This document shows, one piece after another, positions 8,109 to 17,584 of a stretch of 64,000 nt of DNA (positions within the stretch are counted from its first letter, which is position 1; each line of letters begins with the position of its first letter). Under the pieces are notes generated by a model. The model ran no database searches and was not told the DNA's origin. It saw only the letters and a program-made list of their open reading frames with translations. The DNA is from an uncultured Ruminiclostridium sp. (GTDB taxonomy: Bacteria; Bacillota; Clostridia; Oscillospirales; Ruminococcaceae): NCBI GenBank assembly GCA_910579265.1, contig CAJTTE010000007.1:68093-132092 (forward strand). The letters run 5' to 3'. Both the position numbers and the translations under genes were made by a program.

Positions 8109-9950
8109 ATGAAAAAAGAAACAAACTTATGCATGAACTGCATGGGAGAGCTTAACGATCATGGCACATGCCCCCTTTGCGGATTGTTTGATACACAGGC
8201 GTATATGTCGTCCTATCTCGCGCCGAAAACTTTTTTGGCCAACCGTTACATTGTGGGAAGGCTTATAAATTATTGCGGTGAATCAGCCCTTTATATCGGA
8301 TTCGATACCGTGACCGAAAGAAGAGTGACGCTGCGCGAATATATGCCGGATACGCTGTGCACCCGGGAAAGGGATCAGGAGTATGTTGCCGTAAAGCCGG
8401 ATAAGCTTCCGCTTTATAAAACATATCTGGCGGAGTTCATCGAGCTTCATACGACTTTGATGAATTCGTCCAATATTCAGTGTATCCAGACGGTTTTGGA
8501 TGTGTTCAGCGAAAACAATACCGCATATGCGGTCATGGATTATCTGGGCGGAATAAGCCTCAAATCATATCTCACCAACTGCGGCGAAATACTTACATGG
8601 GAGCAGGTCAAGGAACTGTTTCCGCCGGTGCTTACGGCTTTAAGCATGCTTCACGGGCTTGGCATAATACACAGGGGCATCAGTACATCCAATATTTTTG
8701 TAAGCGAAAGAAACGAATTGAAGCTTATCGGCTTTTCGATCAGTGCCGCACACACCTCCGACAGCGATATAGGTTATGAGGTCTTCGGAGGATATGCACC
8801 TCCCGAACAATATTCGAGCGCAAGACGGAACGGAAGCTGGACGGATGTTTACGGTATTTCGGCGGTTTTGTACCGCTGTCTTACGGGAATAACACCTCCG
8901 ACAGCGCCCGAAAGGCTTGCGGATGACACGCTGGTAGAGCCTATGCTTATAAACAGGAGCATTCCTAAAAATGTTTCGGATGTTATAATGAAGGGAATGG
9001 CATTGGAGGCAGAGCACAGGATCTCCACCGTTACAGAATTTGTTGACAGGCTTTTTGAGCAGCCGTCCATACCGGAGGATACCTCCGGGGAAATTTCCAT
9101 CCCTTCACCAAAGGCGGTTTCAAAAAATGCGGCTTCGCCTTCATCTGAAAAGAAAAAAACTATAAGCACGAAAAGCGGAGCGGATAAGGCCCGAAAGGAT
9201 AAGATCAAATTCATAGTTATAGCATCCGTACTGGGCGTTATAATATTGGGCTTTTTACTGGCAATGATCATTACGGCTTCAGGCGGCAACGACAATATTG
9301 GCGATATTACGACGAGGCCGGCTACAACGCCTCATGCTTCCGTCACAACGGCTCCCTTGCCCTCGGAGACAAATTCTTCAGACATTGCGGAAGTCACGAC
9401 CAATACCGCTGTGATAGGCGAAAGCTATGTTATTCCGGATTTTAAGGGCGCGTTCTTCAATACGGTAAGCACAAGCAGTCAATACTCTTATCTTATATTC
9501 AATCCTACCTACGACTTTAACAGCGAGTATAAACCCGGTCAGATAATCAGTCAGAGTATTAAAGACGGAACATCCGTTTCGTCGGGAACGGAGATAAGCG
9601 TTGTTGTCAGCAAGGGACCCGAAAAAGTCGCATTGCCCGATTATGCAGATATGTCGGTTTCGGATTATGTTAAGGAGCTTTCGGAATTGGGGATAAAATA
9701 CAGGATCGAGGAAGAGGAATCATCGGAAGTAAAGGAAGGGAACGTTGTCAGATGCAGCAAGGAGATCGGAGACGATGTTTTCATTGCTGAAAACGAAGAG
9801 GTAGTGGTATATTCGGCGGTTAAGCCGGAAGAAACCACGGTAGTAACTACAACTTTACCGGTGACCACTCCGCCGGTAACTCAGCCCACCGAAATAACGG
9901 CCGCTTCATCGACGATCGAGGAAAAACCGCCTCAGACGAATCAGGAATAA
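8109..9950 (+). CDS. zinc-ribbon, pseudokinase, PASTA membrane protein
   Basis: 613 residues from the ATG at 8109 (AAAGG upstream; the in-frame upstream extension overlaps the promoter). Order: zinc ribbon with C8, C11, C21, C24; Hanks-type Ser/Thr kinase fold about 45-315; one membrane helix 366-390; two PASTA repeats about 439-503 and 507-570; a Thr/Pro-rich tail. The layout is that of PrkC/StkP, which sense cell wall fragments. The catalytic residues are changed: the ATP-lysine of VAIKEY is R76, the HRD aspartate is G190 (HRG), and DFG is GFS (208-210). It is therefore probably a pseudokinase acting as a sensor or scaffold. Monocistronic, with a palindrome just after the stop. Confidence 0.88.
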   Translation: MKKETNLCMNCMGELNDHGTCPLCGLFDTQAYMSSYLAPKTFLANRYIVGRLINYCGESALYIGFDTVTERRVTLREYMPDTLCTRERDQEYVAVKPDKLPLYKTYLAEFIELHTTLMNSSNIQCIQTVLDVFSENNTAYAVMDYLGGISLKSYLTNCGEILTWEQVKELFPPVLTALSMLHGLGIIHRGISTSNIFVSERNELKLIGFSISAAHTSDSDIGYEVFGGYAPPEQYSSARRNGSWTDVYGISAVLYRCLTGITPPTAPERLADDTLVEPMLINRSIPKNVSDVIMKGMALEAEHRISTVTEFVDRLFEQPSIPEDTSGEISIPSPKAVSKNAASPSSEKKKTISTKSGADKARKDKIKFIVIASVLGVIILGFLLAMIITASGGNDNIGDITTRPATTPHASVTTAPLPSETNSSDIAEVTTNTAVIGESYVIPDFKGAFFNTVSTSSQYSYLIFNPTYDFNSEYKPGQIISQSIKDGTSVSSGTEISVVVSKGPEKVALPDYADMSVSDYVKELSELGIKYRIEEEESSEVKEGNVVRCSKEIGDDVFIAENEEVVVYSAVKPEETTVVTTTLPVTTPPVTQPTEITAASSTIEEKPPQTNQE

Positions 9951-9953
9951 TAC

Positions 9954-9999
9954 CAATCCCTTTTAAAACTGACGTAATACCCGCAGTTTAAAACGGATC
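9954..9999. repeat. small palindromic repeat, copy 1
   Basis: ATCCCTTTTAAAACTG pairs with CAGTTTAAAACGGAT across a 12-nt loop beginning ACGTAATA. It starts a few bases after the stop codon of the kinase-like gene. A second copy with the same stem and loop sequence is at 58112-58155 in the opposite orientation, so this is a dispersed element rather than a plain terminator. Confidence 0.7.
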
Positions 10000-10213
10000 T
10001 TACCCCAAACACTGATCCGATAGTTCCAAAAGGGATCAGTATAAGGGCGGACAGCCTGTTCGTTTTTGACGGTCATACGGCTTGCGCTTATTTCCGTATG
10101 GGATTATCCGGTCGGCTGTTTGAAAGGTTTACGGAAATTTTTCAGTAACTTTCAACGGCGGATCCGCGCCATAGCTCCTTCCCGTATAATGTTACTTGTA
10201 ATTCCGGATAAAA

Positions 10214-10388
10214 GGGGCTATCCGAAAAGCCGCAAAGTGCTCGATTTTTAACGACGGCGGATGATTTTCACATCAAAGAATGCCGGTGGTCATCCCAAAG
10301 GGATAATTGCGAAATATCCCGTATCTCTCCGCTTATTTCCTTAAAGCCGTCGTGCTTTAGCGTAATCGTACTTGTTTTCCGATACCCC
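10214..10388 (+). repeat. family-2 element with inverted ends (copy 2a)
   Basis: About 175 bp with ends GGGGCTATCCGAAAA and TTTTCCGATACCCC (inverted). The internal sequence CAAAGAATGCCGGTGGTCAT, then AAATATCCCGTATCTCTCCG, recurs in copies at 12456, 28317, 43907 and 57723. No coding potential. MITE-like. Confidence 0.8.
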
Positions 10389-10645
10389 TATCTTTTTCGC
10401 AGGTTTTTGAACGGGGGGATTTCCGGCATTTTAAAGCCGTGTCAGTTTTAAGGATTGTCGGAAGCGCTTTTGGATCCAATGAGGGGAAACGGATCTTCCG
10501 GTAGGTGCCGCGGTTTAATAAATGACGTCGACAGACGCGTAACGATCCGCTTTACGACAAGAATCCGATGCTGTTTATTTTAATCGATACGGCGTCGGAT
10601 TTGATTATTTTAAGGAGCTGGATCAGCTCCGGAAGGGTGAATAAA

Positions 10646-11776
10646 ATGAATCTTGATGAAATAAGAAAAGAAATAGACGGCATTGACGGAAAGCTGCTCG
10701 ATCTGTTCGCCGAAAGAATGAAGCTTTGTGAACAGGTGGCCGAATATAAAGCTCAAAATAAAATGGAGATATTCCAGGGCGGTCGTGAGCAGCAGGTGCT
10801 GGATAATATTTCGGGAAAATCCCCCCAGGGTCTTGAAACAGCCTCAAGACTGTTGTTTTCTCAGATAATGGAAATATCCAAATGTTTGCAGCAGCAGCGG
10901 ATCACCGAGTTTAAAAGCTTTGAATGCGCTGAGGACATCGCAGCTGATCCTGTTATAGCCTGTCCTGGAATAGGCGGAAGCTATTCGGAGGAGGCGTGTA
11001 TAAAAAAATTCGGAGAGAAGGCAAGGATCGAATACTATAATACGTTTGAACAGGTATTTATGGCAGTGGATTCCGGTAATGCGGTATACGGAGTCCTTCC
11101 GATAGAAAATTCGACCGCAGGGAGCGTGGATGATACTTACAGCCTTCTGGAAAGATATGACGTGCATATCTGCGGCAGATTGTCCATTCCGGTAAATCAT
11201 GTTCTTGCCGCAAAAAACAAATCGGAGCCGAAGATCGTTGTTTCCCACAGACAGGCGCTTCACCAATGCTCCGAATTTATAAAATCAAGAGGATACACGA
11301 CTCAGAACGCTGACAATACGTCTATAGCCGCAAAAAGCGTTTCCGAGTCTTTAAGAAACGATACCGCATGCATATGCTCCGCTCACTGCGCAGAACTTTA
11401 CGGATTGGAGATACTGGCGGATGATATAGCCGACAGCAACGAAAATCATACCCGTTTCATAATTGTTTCAAAAGAGCTCCGCGTCGAGGAAAACGCCGAT
11501 GTCGTAAGCATATGCCTTTCTCTTCCTCATATAAGCGGTTCGCTGTACAAGCTGCTGACCAGGTTTTATTTTGCCGGACTTAATCTGACCAGAATAGAAA
11601 GCCGTCATATGTCGCCGTATATTAAGAAGAAAGCCGGTACCGACGGTTTTGAAGTAGTTTTTTATCTCGATTTTGAGGGAAGTCTGACAAATGCTGCGGT
11701 GGGAAAGCTTCTTAGAAATCTGGAAAAGGATTGCGGATATTACAAGCTTCTGGGAAGCTATAAGGATACCAACTGA
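10646..11776 (+). CDS. pheA: bifunctional chorismate mutase / prephenate dehydratase (P-protein)
   Basis: 376 residues. Residues 1-85 are an AroQ chorismate mutase (NLDEIRKEIDGIDGKLLDLFAERM). Then comes a prephenate dehydratase domain (ACPGIGGSYSEEA near 110 and LPIENSTAGSVDDTYSLL near 155, with the conserved TRF motif in NHTRFIIV) and a C-terminal ACT domain (SLPHISGSLYKLLTRFYFAGLNLTRIESR), which binds phenylalanine for feedback inhibition. It converts chorismate to phenylpyruvate in phenylalanine synthesis. ATG at 10646 with GGAAGGG upstream was chosen over an ATG 78 nt earlier that has no binding site. Stands alone. Confidence 0.95.
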   Translation: MNLDEIRKEIDGIDGKLLDLFAERMKLCEQVAEYKAQNKMEIFQGGREQQVLDNISGKSPQGLETASRLLFSQIMEISKCLQQQRITEFKSFECAEDIAADPVIACPGIGGSYSEEACIKKFGEKARIEYYNTFEQVFMAVDSGNAVYGVLPIENSTAGSVDDTYSLLERYDVHICGRLSIPVNHVLAAKNKSEPKIVVSHRQALHQCSEFIKSRGYTTQNADNTSIAAKSVSESLRNDTACICSAHCAELYGLEILADDIADSNENHTRFIIVSKELRVEENADVVSICLSLPHISGSLYKLLTRFYFAGLNLTRIESRHMSPYIKKKAGTDGFEVVFYLDFEGSLTNAAVGKLLRNLEKDCGYYKLLGSYKDTN

Positions 11777-11961
11777 TTTTTTTATTTCAAATGGCAAAGG
11801 CAATATATCGGTTGCTTCAAAAGGACTTCTGACTGGCTTTTTAGTATCGGGCATAAGATTTTAACTCGAAACGGTGTTCTTGTACCGCCAACTGGCAAAA
11901 TTTTTTGAGCGCTTTTTGAATGCGGGGATCTGTTTCGGATAAAATATTGAGGAGGGGTATC

Positions 11962-12456
11962 ATGCGTATAGGACACGGATATGACGTGCATGTTTTTTCA
12001 GATGACAGGCGGCTGATCCTTGGGGGAGTGGAGATCCCTTTTGATAAGGGGCTGTTGGGACATTCGGATGCAGACGTGCTTCTTCATTCGGTAATGGATT
12101 CCATTCTCGGCGCCGCAGGGCTCGGCGATATAGGAAAGCTGTTCCCGGATAATGATGACAGTTTTAAGGATATTTCGAGCATTACGCTTCTTGATAAGGT
12201 CATTTCGCTTGTTGAAGGCCGGGGATTTTCAGTCGGCAACATTGACTGCACAGTTATAATGCTGAAACCGAAAATAGCATCTTATACCGAAGAAATGAGA
12301 GAGAATATCGCTCGCCATTGTCATATAAATCCCGACAGGGTCAATGTCAAGGCAACCACCGAGGAAGGCGAAGGACTGGGGGATAAAGCGGCGGGCGCCC
12401 ACTGCGTCTGCATACTTAACGAATCGGAGGGCTTTTTCGGCGGATTGTTTTTTTAG
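11962..12456 (+). CDS. ispF: 2-C-methyl-D-erythritol 2,4-cyclodiphosphate synthase
   Basis: 164 residues. Starts MRIGHGYDVH with the metal-binding DVH, followed by GHSDADVLLHSVMDSILGAAGLGDIGKLFPD and the C-terminal VNVKATTEEGEGLGDKAAGAHCVCIL, all signature IspF segments. Trimeric zinc enzyme of the MEP isoprenoid pathway. The ATG at 11962 with GAGGAGGGG upstream is chosen over an earlier in-frame ATG at 11920. A family-2 repeat begins at its stop codon. Confidence 0.96.
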   Translation: MRIGHGYDVHVFSDDRRLILGGVEIPFDKGLLGHSDADVLLHSVMDSILGAAGLGDIGKLFPDNDDSFKDISSITLLDKVISLVEGRGFSVGNIDCTVIMLKPKIASYTEEMRENIARHCHINPDRVNVKATTEEGEGLGDKAAGAHCVCILNESEGFFGGLFF

Positions 12457-12614
12457 CGGTTATCTGAAAAGCCGCAAGATCGTATTTTACTGAATCCGCA
12501 GACTTTCCGCGTCAAAGAATGCGGGTGATCATCCCCCGTATTTCACAGCTTTTTTCCTTGAAATCGTCATGGTTCAGCGCGATCGTAATATTTTGCTTTG
12601 TTTTCGGATATGCC
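12456..12614 (+). repeat. family-2 element (copy 2b)
   Basis: About 159 bp. Ends GGTTATCTGAAAAGCCGCAA and TTTTCGGATATGCC are inverted. The internal CGCGTCAAAGAATGC and CCTTGAAATCGTCATG match the other family-2 copies. It abuts the ispF stop codon and fills much of the 12457-12849 gap. Confidence 0.75.
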
Positions 12615-12676
12615 ATATCCATTTGGATTTTTCATAATTCTATCACAAGAATTTCATAAAACTTTCATAAAAATGC

Positions 12677-12704
12677 TAAAGATAAAACTGAATCCGGTCG
12701 ATAT
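12677..12704 (+). promoter_or_regulatory. candidate sigma-D (FliA) promoter of the flagellar operon
   Basis: TAAA (12677-12680), 16-nt spacer, GTCGATAT (12697-12704), close to the Bacillus sigma-D pattern TAAA-N14-16-GCCGATAT. It is 145 nt before flgM. In B. subtilis the flgM operon is sigma-D dependent. Confidence 0.5.
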
Positions 12705-12849
12705 ATTTAATGAAAGAATTTATTCGGGCAGCCGGTCTTTATACAGCGGTAAAGCAATAACAAAGGGCTTGAGCTTTTAGGACAGACGGCCTCAGATAAA
12801 ATATAATCTTGGATTGTAAATCGCTTCTTGTAAAAGAAAGGGTGATATT

Positions 12850-13125
12850 ATGGAGATAAAGAATTTAAGAGTGAACGCCATACGTTCCTATGAAAAAGTC
12901 GCTTCGTCGGTGCCTGTCAAGAAGGATGCCGGAAAGGCTCCCTCCAATACCGATAAGGTGGATTTTGATTTCGGCAGCGCGTTGGCGGCAGCAAAAGCCA
13001 ATGCTGCCAGCAGTATTGACGCAGAGGCCAACACGGAAAGAATAGAGGAGCTTCAGAATCAGTATTCGGGTGAAAGCTGTCCGGTTTCCTCAGAGGACAT
13101 TGCCAAGGCAATACTTGGCGTATAG
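12850..13125 (+). CDS. flgM: anti-sigma-28 factor FlgM
   Basis: 91 residues, the usual small size. Early segment VNAIRSYEKVASS, a disordered Ala-rich middle, and a C-terminal helix (ERIEELQNQYSG....SSEDIAKAILGV) that matches the sigma-binding region of FlgM. It holds sigma-D inactive until the hook-basal body is complete. First gene of the operon; AAAGGGTG upstream. The next start is 11 nt away. Confidence 0.88.
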   Translation: MEIKNLRVNAIRSYEKVASSVPVKKDAGKAPSNTDKVDFDFGSALAAAKANAASSIDAEANTERIEELQNQYSGESCPVSSEDIAKAILGV

Positions 13126-13136
13126 GAGGCGGCTTT

Positions 13137-13613
13137 ATGAATGAAAGAACCGCCGAAATAATATTGAATTTCCTGGACGGTTTTAACCGTCATTTTGAGG
13201 AGTTCGCGGATTTCCTTGCGGAAAAACAGAACAAGATCCTGCTCGACGATCTTAACTGGCTTGAAGAAGCTCTTGTTGACGAGCAGAGCTTTATTATGAA
13301 GGGCAATTCCCTTGAGGATAAGCGGCTTGAGCTGTTTGAACAGGCGGGGCTGGCCGGAAAGAAGTTCGCGGAGCTTCCGGCGCTTTTTCCGGAAAATTAC
13401 GAAGGAGCGCTAAAACTTCAGAGTGACAGGCTTAACCGCTCAATAGGCCGAATAAAAAAGCTTACCGAGGTTTCCAACGATCTTGTGGAAAGAAAGCTTG
13501 AGGTTCAGGCAAAGCTTCTGGGCATAAACGAGTTTACCGGTATCGGAACATATTCGGAGGACGCCCAGATAGTAAAGGGCAGCGGCAGCGGAGATATTAT
13601 CGGCAGTGTTTGA
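13137..13613 (+). CDS. flgN: FlgN-type export chaperone
   Basis: 158 residues, all-helical. FlgN chaperones keep FlgK and FlgL soluble for flagellar export, and these two genes follow at once. Visible helices: NFLDGFNRHFEEFADFLAEKQNKILLDDLNWLEEALVDEQ and LKLQSDRLNRSIGRIKKLTEVSNDLVERKLEVQAKLLG. Sequence conservation in this family is low, so the call rests mostly on position (the flgN/yvyG slot) and length. The ATG at 13137 has TAGGAGG upstream. Confidence 0.82.
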   Translation: MNERTAEIILNFLDGFNRHFEEFADFLAEKQNKILLDDLNWLEEALVDEQSFIMKGNSLEDKRLELFEQAGLAGKKFAELPALFPENYEGALKLQSDRLNRSIGRIKKLTEVSNDLVERKLEVQAKLLGINEFTGIGTYSEDAQIVKGSGSGDIIGSV

Positions 13614-13662
13614 ACCCATTCCGAGCCTTAAAATAAGATCCCGGCAATCAGCCGAAAAGTCG

Positions 13663-13688
13663 AAAAATCATGAAAAACCATGATTTTT
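13663..13688 (+). terminator. A/T-rich hairpin between flgN and flgK
   Basis: AAAAATCATG and CATGATTTTT form a 10-bp stem with a 6-nt A-rich loop; no long U-tract follows beyond the stem. It may be a weak terminator or mRNA processing site within the operon. Confidence 0.4.
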
Positions 13689-13770
13689 GTGGAAGAAAAT
13701 GTAACGTTTTCGATATAAAAACCAACTTTCGAAGCGGCAGAGAAAATAAAAACGTTTTTTAGGAGGACTT

Positions 13771-15327
13771 ATGCGTTCATCATTTATTGGATATGAAATT
13801 TCAAAGCGCACAATTCAGATAGCTCAGAAAAATCTTGATATCACAAACAACAACTTGTCAAATATTGCTACGGAAGGATATACAAGGCAGCGTGTGGATC
13901 TTAACTCCATGTATGTCCCCGTTACGGGAAAGTATTCTTCAAAGCTTGCAAAGCTTTCCCTTTCGGGACAGGGCGTCAACGCATTCGGCGTCAGCCAGAT
14001 AAGAGACAAGTATGTGGATAAGCGCTACAGGGAATTTACCGCTTATGTTTCCGAGTATGACGTAAAGAGATCGGTCCTCAAGGAAACGGAAAAGATTCTC
14101 AGCGATATCAGCAATACCGGTCTTGTGGCTAATCTTACCGATCTTAAATCGGCGTTTGCCAAATATGCGGCGGATTCACCTTATAATAAGGAGCTTGCCA
14201 GCATAGTGAGAAACGAAGCGTTTTCCATAACTCAGACGCTTCACAGTTATTCATCGGAGCTTGATAACCTCAGAAGAGAGAATGTGATAGCATTGCAGGA
14301 TTCGGTTTCAGAGGTAAATGAGCTTATAGATAAAATCGTTATGTATAACGGCGTCATTACGGGTGAATACAATATTACCGCAGCAGATAAAATCTATTAC
14401 GGAGAAACGGTTATCGGTTCCTACGGCCCGAATGAGCTTCTTGACAAGAGGAATCAGCTTATTGACGAGCTTTCATATTACGGTAATATCCGAGTTTTTG
14501 ACAACGACGACGGCTCGGTAAGAATAGAGATGGCCGGTACGAATATAGTTGACGGCACTGATTACGAGCATGTGGTAATGAAGGATTATGACAAATACGG
14601 CGCGGCTATCCTCAATTTCTCCAACGGAGAGCCGGTGGACGTTACCACAGGAGATTTCAAGGCGAGAATGGATCTTCTTAACGGCAACGGTACATATGCT
14701 TCCGGATTCCAGAATACCGATTATGGCATCCCTTATTATCAATCAACTCTCGACGCTTTCGCCCAGGCTTTTGCAGATCTGATGAACGAGATAAACGGAT
14801 GCGTGTTCAACGATACCTCCAGAGCTATGTTCGGCACTGACGAGGACGTTTATGATGAAAACGGAGTCTGCATCGAAAGGGCAATGATAACCGCTTCCAA
14901 TATAAAGATTTCCAAGGAATGGATGGATGACGCCACCATGATAGGAAAGAATTATGACGAGGAGACGGGCGAATGGACTCTCAGCCTTGACGGCAATAAT
15001 GTCAATAAGCTTTATCTTGGTCTCGACAATGAAATAAAGGTAGGCAGAGCGGTGGAATTCAGAGGATCGATTTATGATTACTGCCTCTTTGTGGATGACA
15101 GGGTTGCAGAGAGCATAAGCTATTATGACGAGCAGTATATGCTTAATTATGATAACTGCGAGGCTATCCTCGATACGAGACAAAGCATATGCGGCGTTTC
15201 CGAAACCGAAGAAGGAATCAATATGATGACCTATCAAAAATGGTTCAACGCAAATTCGCGTATGCTCAATACGATCGACGAGTGTGTTGACAGGCTTGTC
15301 AACCAAACGGGATTAGTGGGAAGATAA
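13771..15327 (+). CDS. flgK: flagellar hook-associated protein 1
   Basis: 518 residues. The N-terminus (FIGYEISKRTIQIAQKNLDITNNNLSNIATEGYTRQRVDL) is the rod/hook N-terminal motif with the ANNLSN-type segment and TEGYTRQ, diagnostic for FlgK. The C-terminal helix ends LNTIDECVDRLVNQTGLVGR, the conserved coiled coil. FlgK forms the hook-filament junction outside the cell and is exported by the flagellar type III system. TTAGGAGGA precedes the ATG at 13771. flgL follows after 56 nt. Confidence 0.95.
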   Translation: MRSSFIGYEISKRTIQIAQKNLDITNNNLSNIATEGYTRQRVDLNSMYVPVTGKYSSKLAKLSLSGQGVNAFGVSQIRDKYVDKRYREFTAYVSEYDVKRSVLKETEKILSDISNTGLVANLTDLKSAFAKYAADSPYNKELASIVRNEAFSITQTLHSYSSELDNLRRENVIALQDSVSEVNELIDKIVMYNGVITGEYNITAADKIYYGETVIGSYGPNELLDKRNQLIDELSYYGNIRVFDNDDGSVRIEMAGTNIVDGTDYEHVVMKDYDKYGAAILNFSNGEPVDVTTGDFKARMDLLNGNGTYASGFQNTDYGIPYYQSTLDAFAQAFADLMNEINGCVFNDTSRAMFGTDEDVYDENGVCIERAMITASNIKISKEWMDDATMIGKNYDEETGEWTLSLDGNNVNKLYLGLDNEIKVGRAVEFRGSIYDYCLFVDDRVAESISYYDEQYMLNYDNCEAILDTRQSICGVSETEEGINMMTYQKWFNANSRMLNTIDECVDRLVNQTGLVGR

Positions 15328-15383
15328 CGATATAACCTTTAGCCATGTACGAAACACAATTATTTAAGGAAAGGTAAATTATC

Positions 15384-16655
15384 ATGAGAGTCGCAAATCA
15401 GACAGTTACAAGAAATTATCTTAAGCGTTTGGAGAATAACTATTCCAACAAATTCGCTTCGGAAGAAAAAATAAATTCATACCGTCAATTTCAGGAGGCC
15501 AGCGAAATGCCCGCACAGGCCGCAGCCGCAATGAGAGTAAGAAAGGCTATTGATAACCTTCACAATTATCAGTATAATCTTAACACTGCGGATACCATAT
15601 ATTCCTCCGCAGAGTCCGCCGTTATGGCCATCTCCGAGATCATTCAGCAGACATACGAGAAGTGTATCGAGGCGGCTAACGGTACCAGCTCCGATGTCCA
15701 TACCCACGAACCGGATCAGATGGAGATGATCGCATCCAATGTTGAGGCATATGCGGATGAAATCGCACGTCTTATGAACCTTACGGTAGCTGACAGAAGA
15801 ATTTTCGGCGGTATAAACAATGATTCCAAGGCTTTCGCCATTGAGGACGGAAGAGTTATATACAACGGAGTTGACGTAGATACCTATAATGATCCCAATC
15901 TTTTTCCCAACAGCGATGTTTCATACTGTGACATCGGTCTCGGCATGACGCTGGACGAAGAGGGAAGAGTTGACGAGCAGTCGGCAATGGAGCTTACATT
16001 CAACGGCATGGACGTTATCGGATGCGGCAAAAAGCCTACCACGGCTTTTGTCGATCTCAAGTCGATCGAGGACGGAAAACAGTACAGCTTCGAAATGGCC
16101 ATAGGCGATAAGAAGTATAATATAAGCTTTACAGGCGGAGCCGACGCGGATGCAAGCCTTGCAGCCATCAATGACGCCATAAAGGCCGAAACGGGTACCG
16201 ACAAGATCTCCGTATATAAACACGGAACATTCGTAAACCAGCTTAATGAAGAACAGATAAGCGTTATGGACAAGAGCACCAACGGCAATAAGCTTGATAT
16301 GGAAAATCAGGGCAAGGCTTATTCAAATAACATTATCCAGAGCATACTTGATGCGGCTAAGCTCATCCGTGAAGGAAACGGTCAGGAGATCGCCCGTTAT
16401 GCGGATCATATATATTCCCTTCAGACAAAGGTTTCGCTGACTCTTGCAAAGATAGGAAACACGACTCAGTTTATAGAGTTTAACCAGACAAGACTTACAA
16501 ACAATCTTGAAAATCTTACACAGCGCCAGAACGATCTGGAATCAACAGACCTTCCCAGAGAAATAACCAAGCAGAAAATGCTGGATTCGATATATTCGGC
16601 TAACCTTCAGATGAGCACATCGGTAATTCCGCAGTCTATATTTGATTTTATTTGA
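15384..16655 (+). CDS. flgL: flagellar hook-associated protein 3 (FlgL)
   Basis: 423 residues. N-terminal flagellin-like coiled coil (VANQTVTRNYLKRLENNYSNKF....SEMPAQAAAAMRVRKAIDNLHNYQYNLNTADTIYSSAESA) and C-terminal helical partner (LENLTQRQNDLESTDLPREITKQKMLDSIYSANLQMS). The middle is longer than in the B. subtilis protein (298 residues), carrying a surface domain of about 120 residues. Joins the FlgK junction to the filament. AAGGAAAGG lies 12 nt upstream of the ATG. Confidence 0.93.
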   Translation: MRVANQTVTRNYLKRLENNYSNKFASEEKINSYRQFQEASEMPAQAAAAMRVRKAIDNLHNYQYNLNTADTIYSSAESAVMAISEIIQQTYEKCIEAANGTSSDVHTHEPDQMEMIASNVEAYADEIARLMNLTVADRRIFGGINNDSKAFAIEDGRVIYNGVDVDTYNDPNLFPNSDVSYCDIGLGMTLDEEGRVDEQSAMELTFNGMDVIGCGKKPTTAFVDLKSIEDGKQYSFEMAIGDKKYNISFTGGADADASLAAINDAIKAETGTDKISVYKHGTFVNQLNEEQISVMDKSTNGNKLDMENQGKAYSNNIIQSILDAAKLIREGNGQEIARYADHIYSLQTKVSLTLAKIGNTTQFIEFNQTRLTNNLENLTQRQNDLESTDLPREITKQKMLDSIYSANLQMSTSVIPQSIFDFI

Positions 16656-16868
16656 TAAAGCTCCGGAGGCTCTTTTTTGAGGGGATCGATGCGGTTACTG
16701 TTTGTAAGCGCCGATGTGTGAATAAAAACACCGTTCCCGCTTATTCAGAGACATACGAAAAAGCCGGACCCCAGGAAATCATACCGGGACAAAATACTTT
16801 CGTTAAACACCGGTTTCATAACGGTACGCGGACAATTATAAAAAATATCCGAACAGGAGGTGCTTTTT

Positions 16869-17474
16869 GTGGTAAGCAACAATCTATTAAACTATCATAT
16901 ACAGGATACGGTAATGAATACCACCGTAAGGCATCCCCGTATGGTGAATCCCGGAACGGAACAGACCTTTATCCGTCAGGATACCGATTTAGGCGGACTT
17001 GAGGTCCATACCACGGATGCGGTCATCGATATAGACACAACGGCAGCGCGTGAAAGTATGGGCTTCGGTCAGATGTCCGACAGATCCATGCTCGAAAAGC
17101 TTGACCAGAAGGGAAAGCAGGTGTGCGCCGATTATACAAGATCAATAGTAAGAAAAGGAAATATGGTCGTAGAAAACCGCACTCCCCCGTCTCAGCTGGC
17201 CAGAATGGACTATATGAGCAAGAGACAGCCGGAAGAGACGGTGATGGCGTTTTATCCGGCTGTTCCGGCAGAGGTGGATGTAAATCCCGGTACTACAGAT
17301 ATCCGGCATAATCCTACACAGGTCAATATAGACTGGGCCAATACGGATATCGTTCCTTACCGCCTGGAAAGAGGAACGGTTTCCTTTGATATCGTTCAGA
17401 GGGCTTATGTGGATTTTACCTATATGGGTGATCCGATGTTCTTTCCCGATCCGGAGTTTCAGGCCTGGGCATAG
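16869..17474 (+). CDS. DUF6470 (YviE-like) flagellar operon protein
   Basis: 201 residues from a GTG at 16869 (AGGAGG at 16855-16860, 8-nt spacing). The sequence TTDAVIDIDTTAARESMGFGQMSDRSMLEKLDQKGKQVCADYTRSIVRKGNMV matches what is known of DUF6470 proteins such as B. subtilis YviE, which sit between flgL and fliW as here. Function unknown; no signal peptide or membrane helix. A 213-nt spacer separates it from flgL. Confidence 0.8.
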   Translation: MVSNNLLNYHIQDTVMNTTVRHPRMVNPGTEQTFIRQDTDLGGLEVHTTDAVIDIDTTAARESMGFGQMSDRSMLEKLDQKGKQVCADYTRSIVRKGNMVVENRTPPSQLARMDYMSKRQPEETVMAFYPAVPAEVDVNPGTTDIRHNPTQVNIDWANTDIVPYRLERGTVSFDIVQRAYVDFTYMGDPMFFPDPEFQAWA

Positions 17475-17584
17475 TATAAGCGGGTCAATGCGCAGGGGTG
17501 CGCAATTGCTTCGGAGGTTTTAAAGCCGAAATCATAACGGCTTACGGACATACAAATTCAGAGCGAGGATTGAAAGGGCGGCTT

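Larger units (their letters stand above)
9951..10645. other. 695-bp gene-free gap before pheA
   Basis: Holds the small palindrome (9954-9999) and a full family-2 element (10214-10388). Nothing else is recognised; no convincing promoter for pheA was found. Confidence 0.55.

Noticed and set aside
16652..17002. 116-codon frame overlapping the DUF6470 gene
   Set aside because: Different frame from the better supported gene at 16869, no binding site, cysteine and arginine-rich composition typical of a shadow frame.
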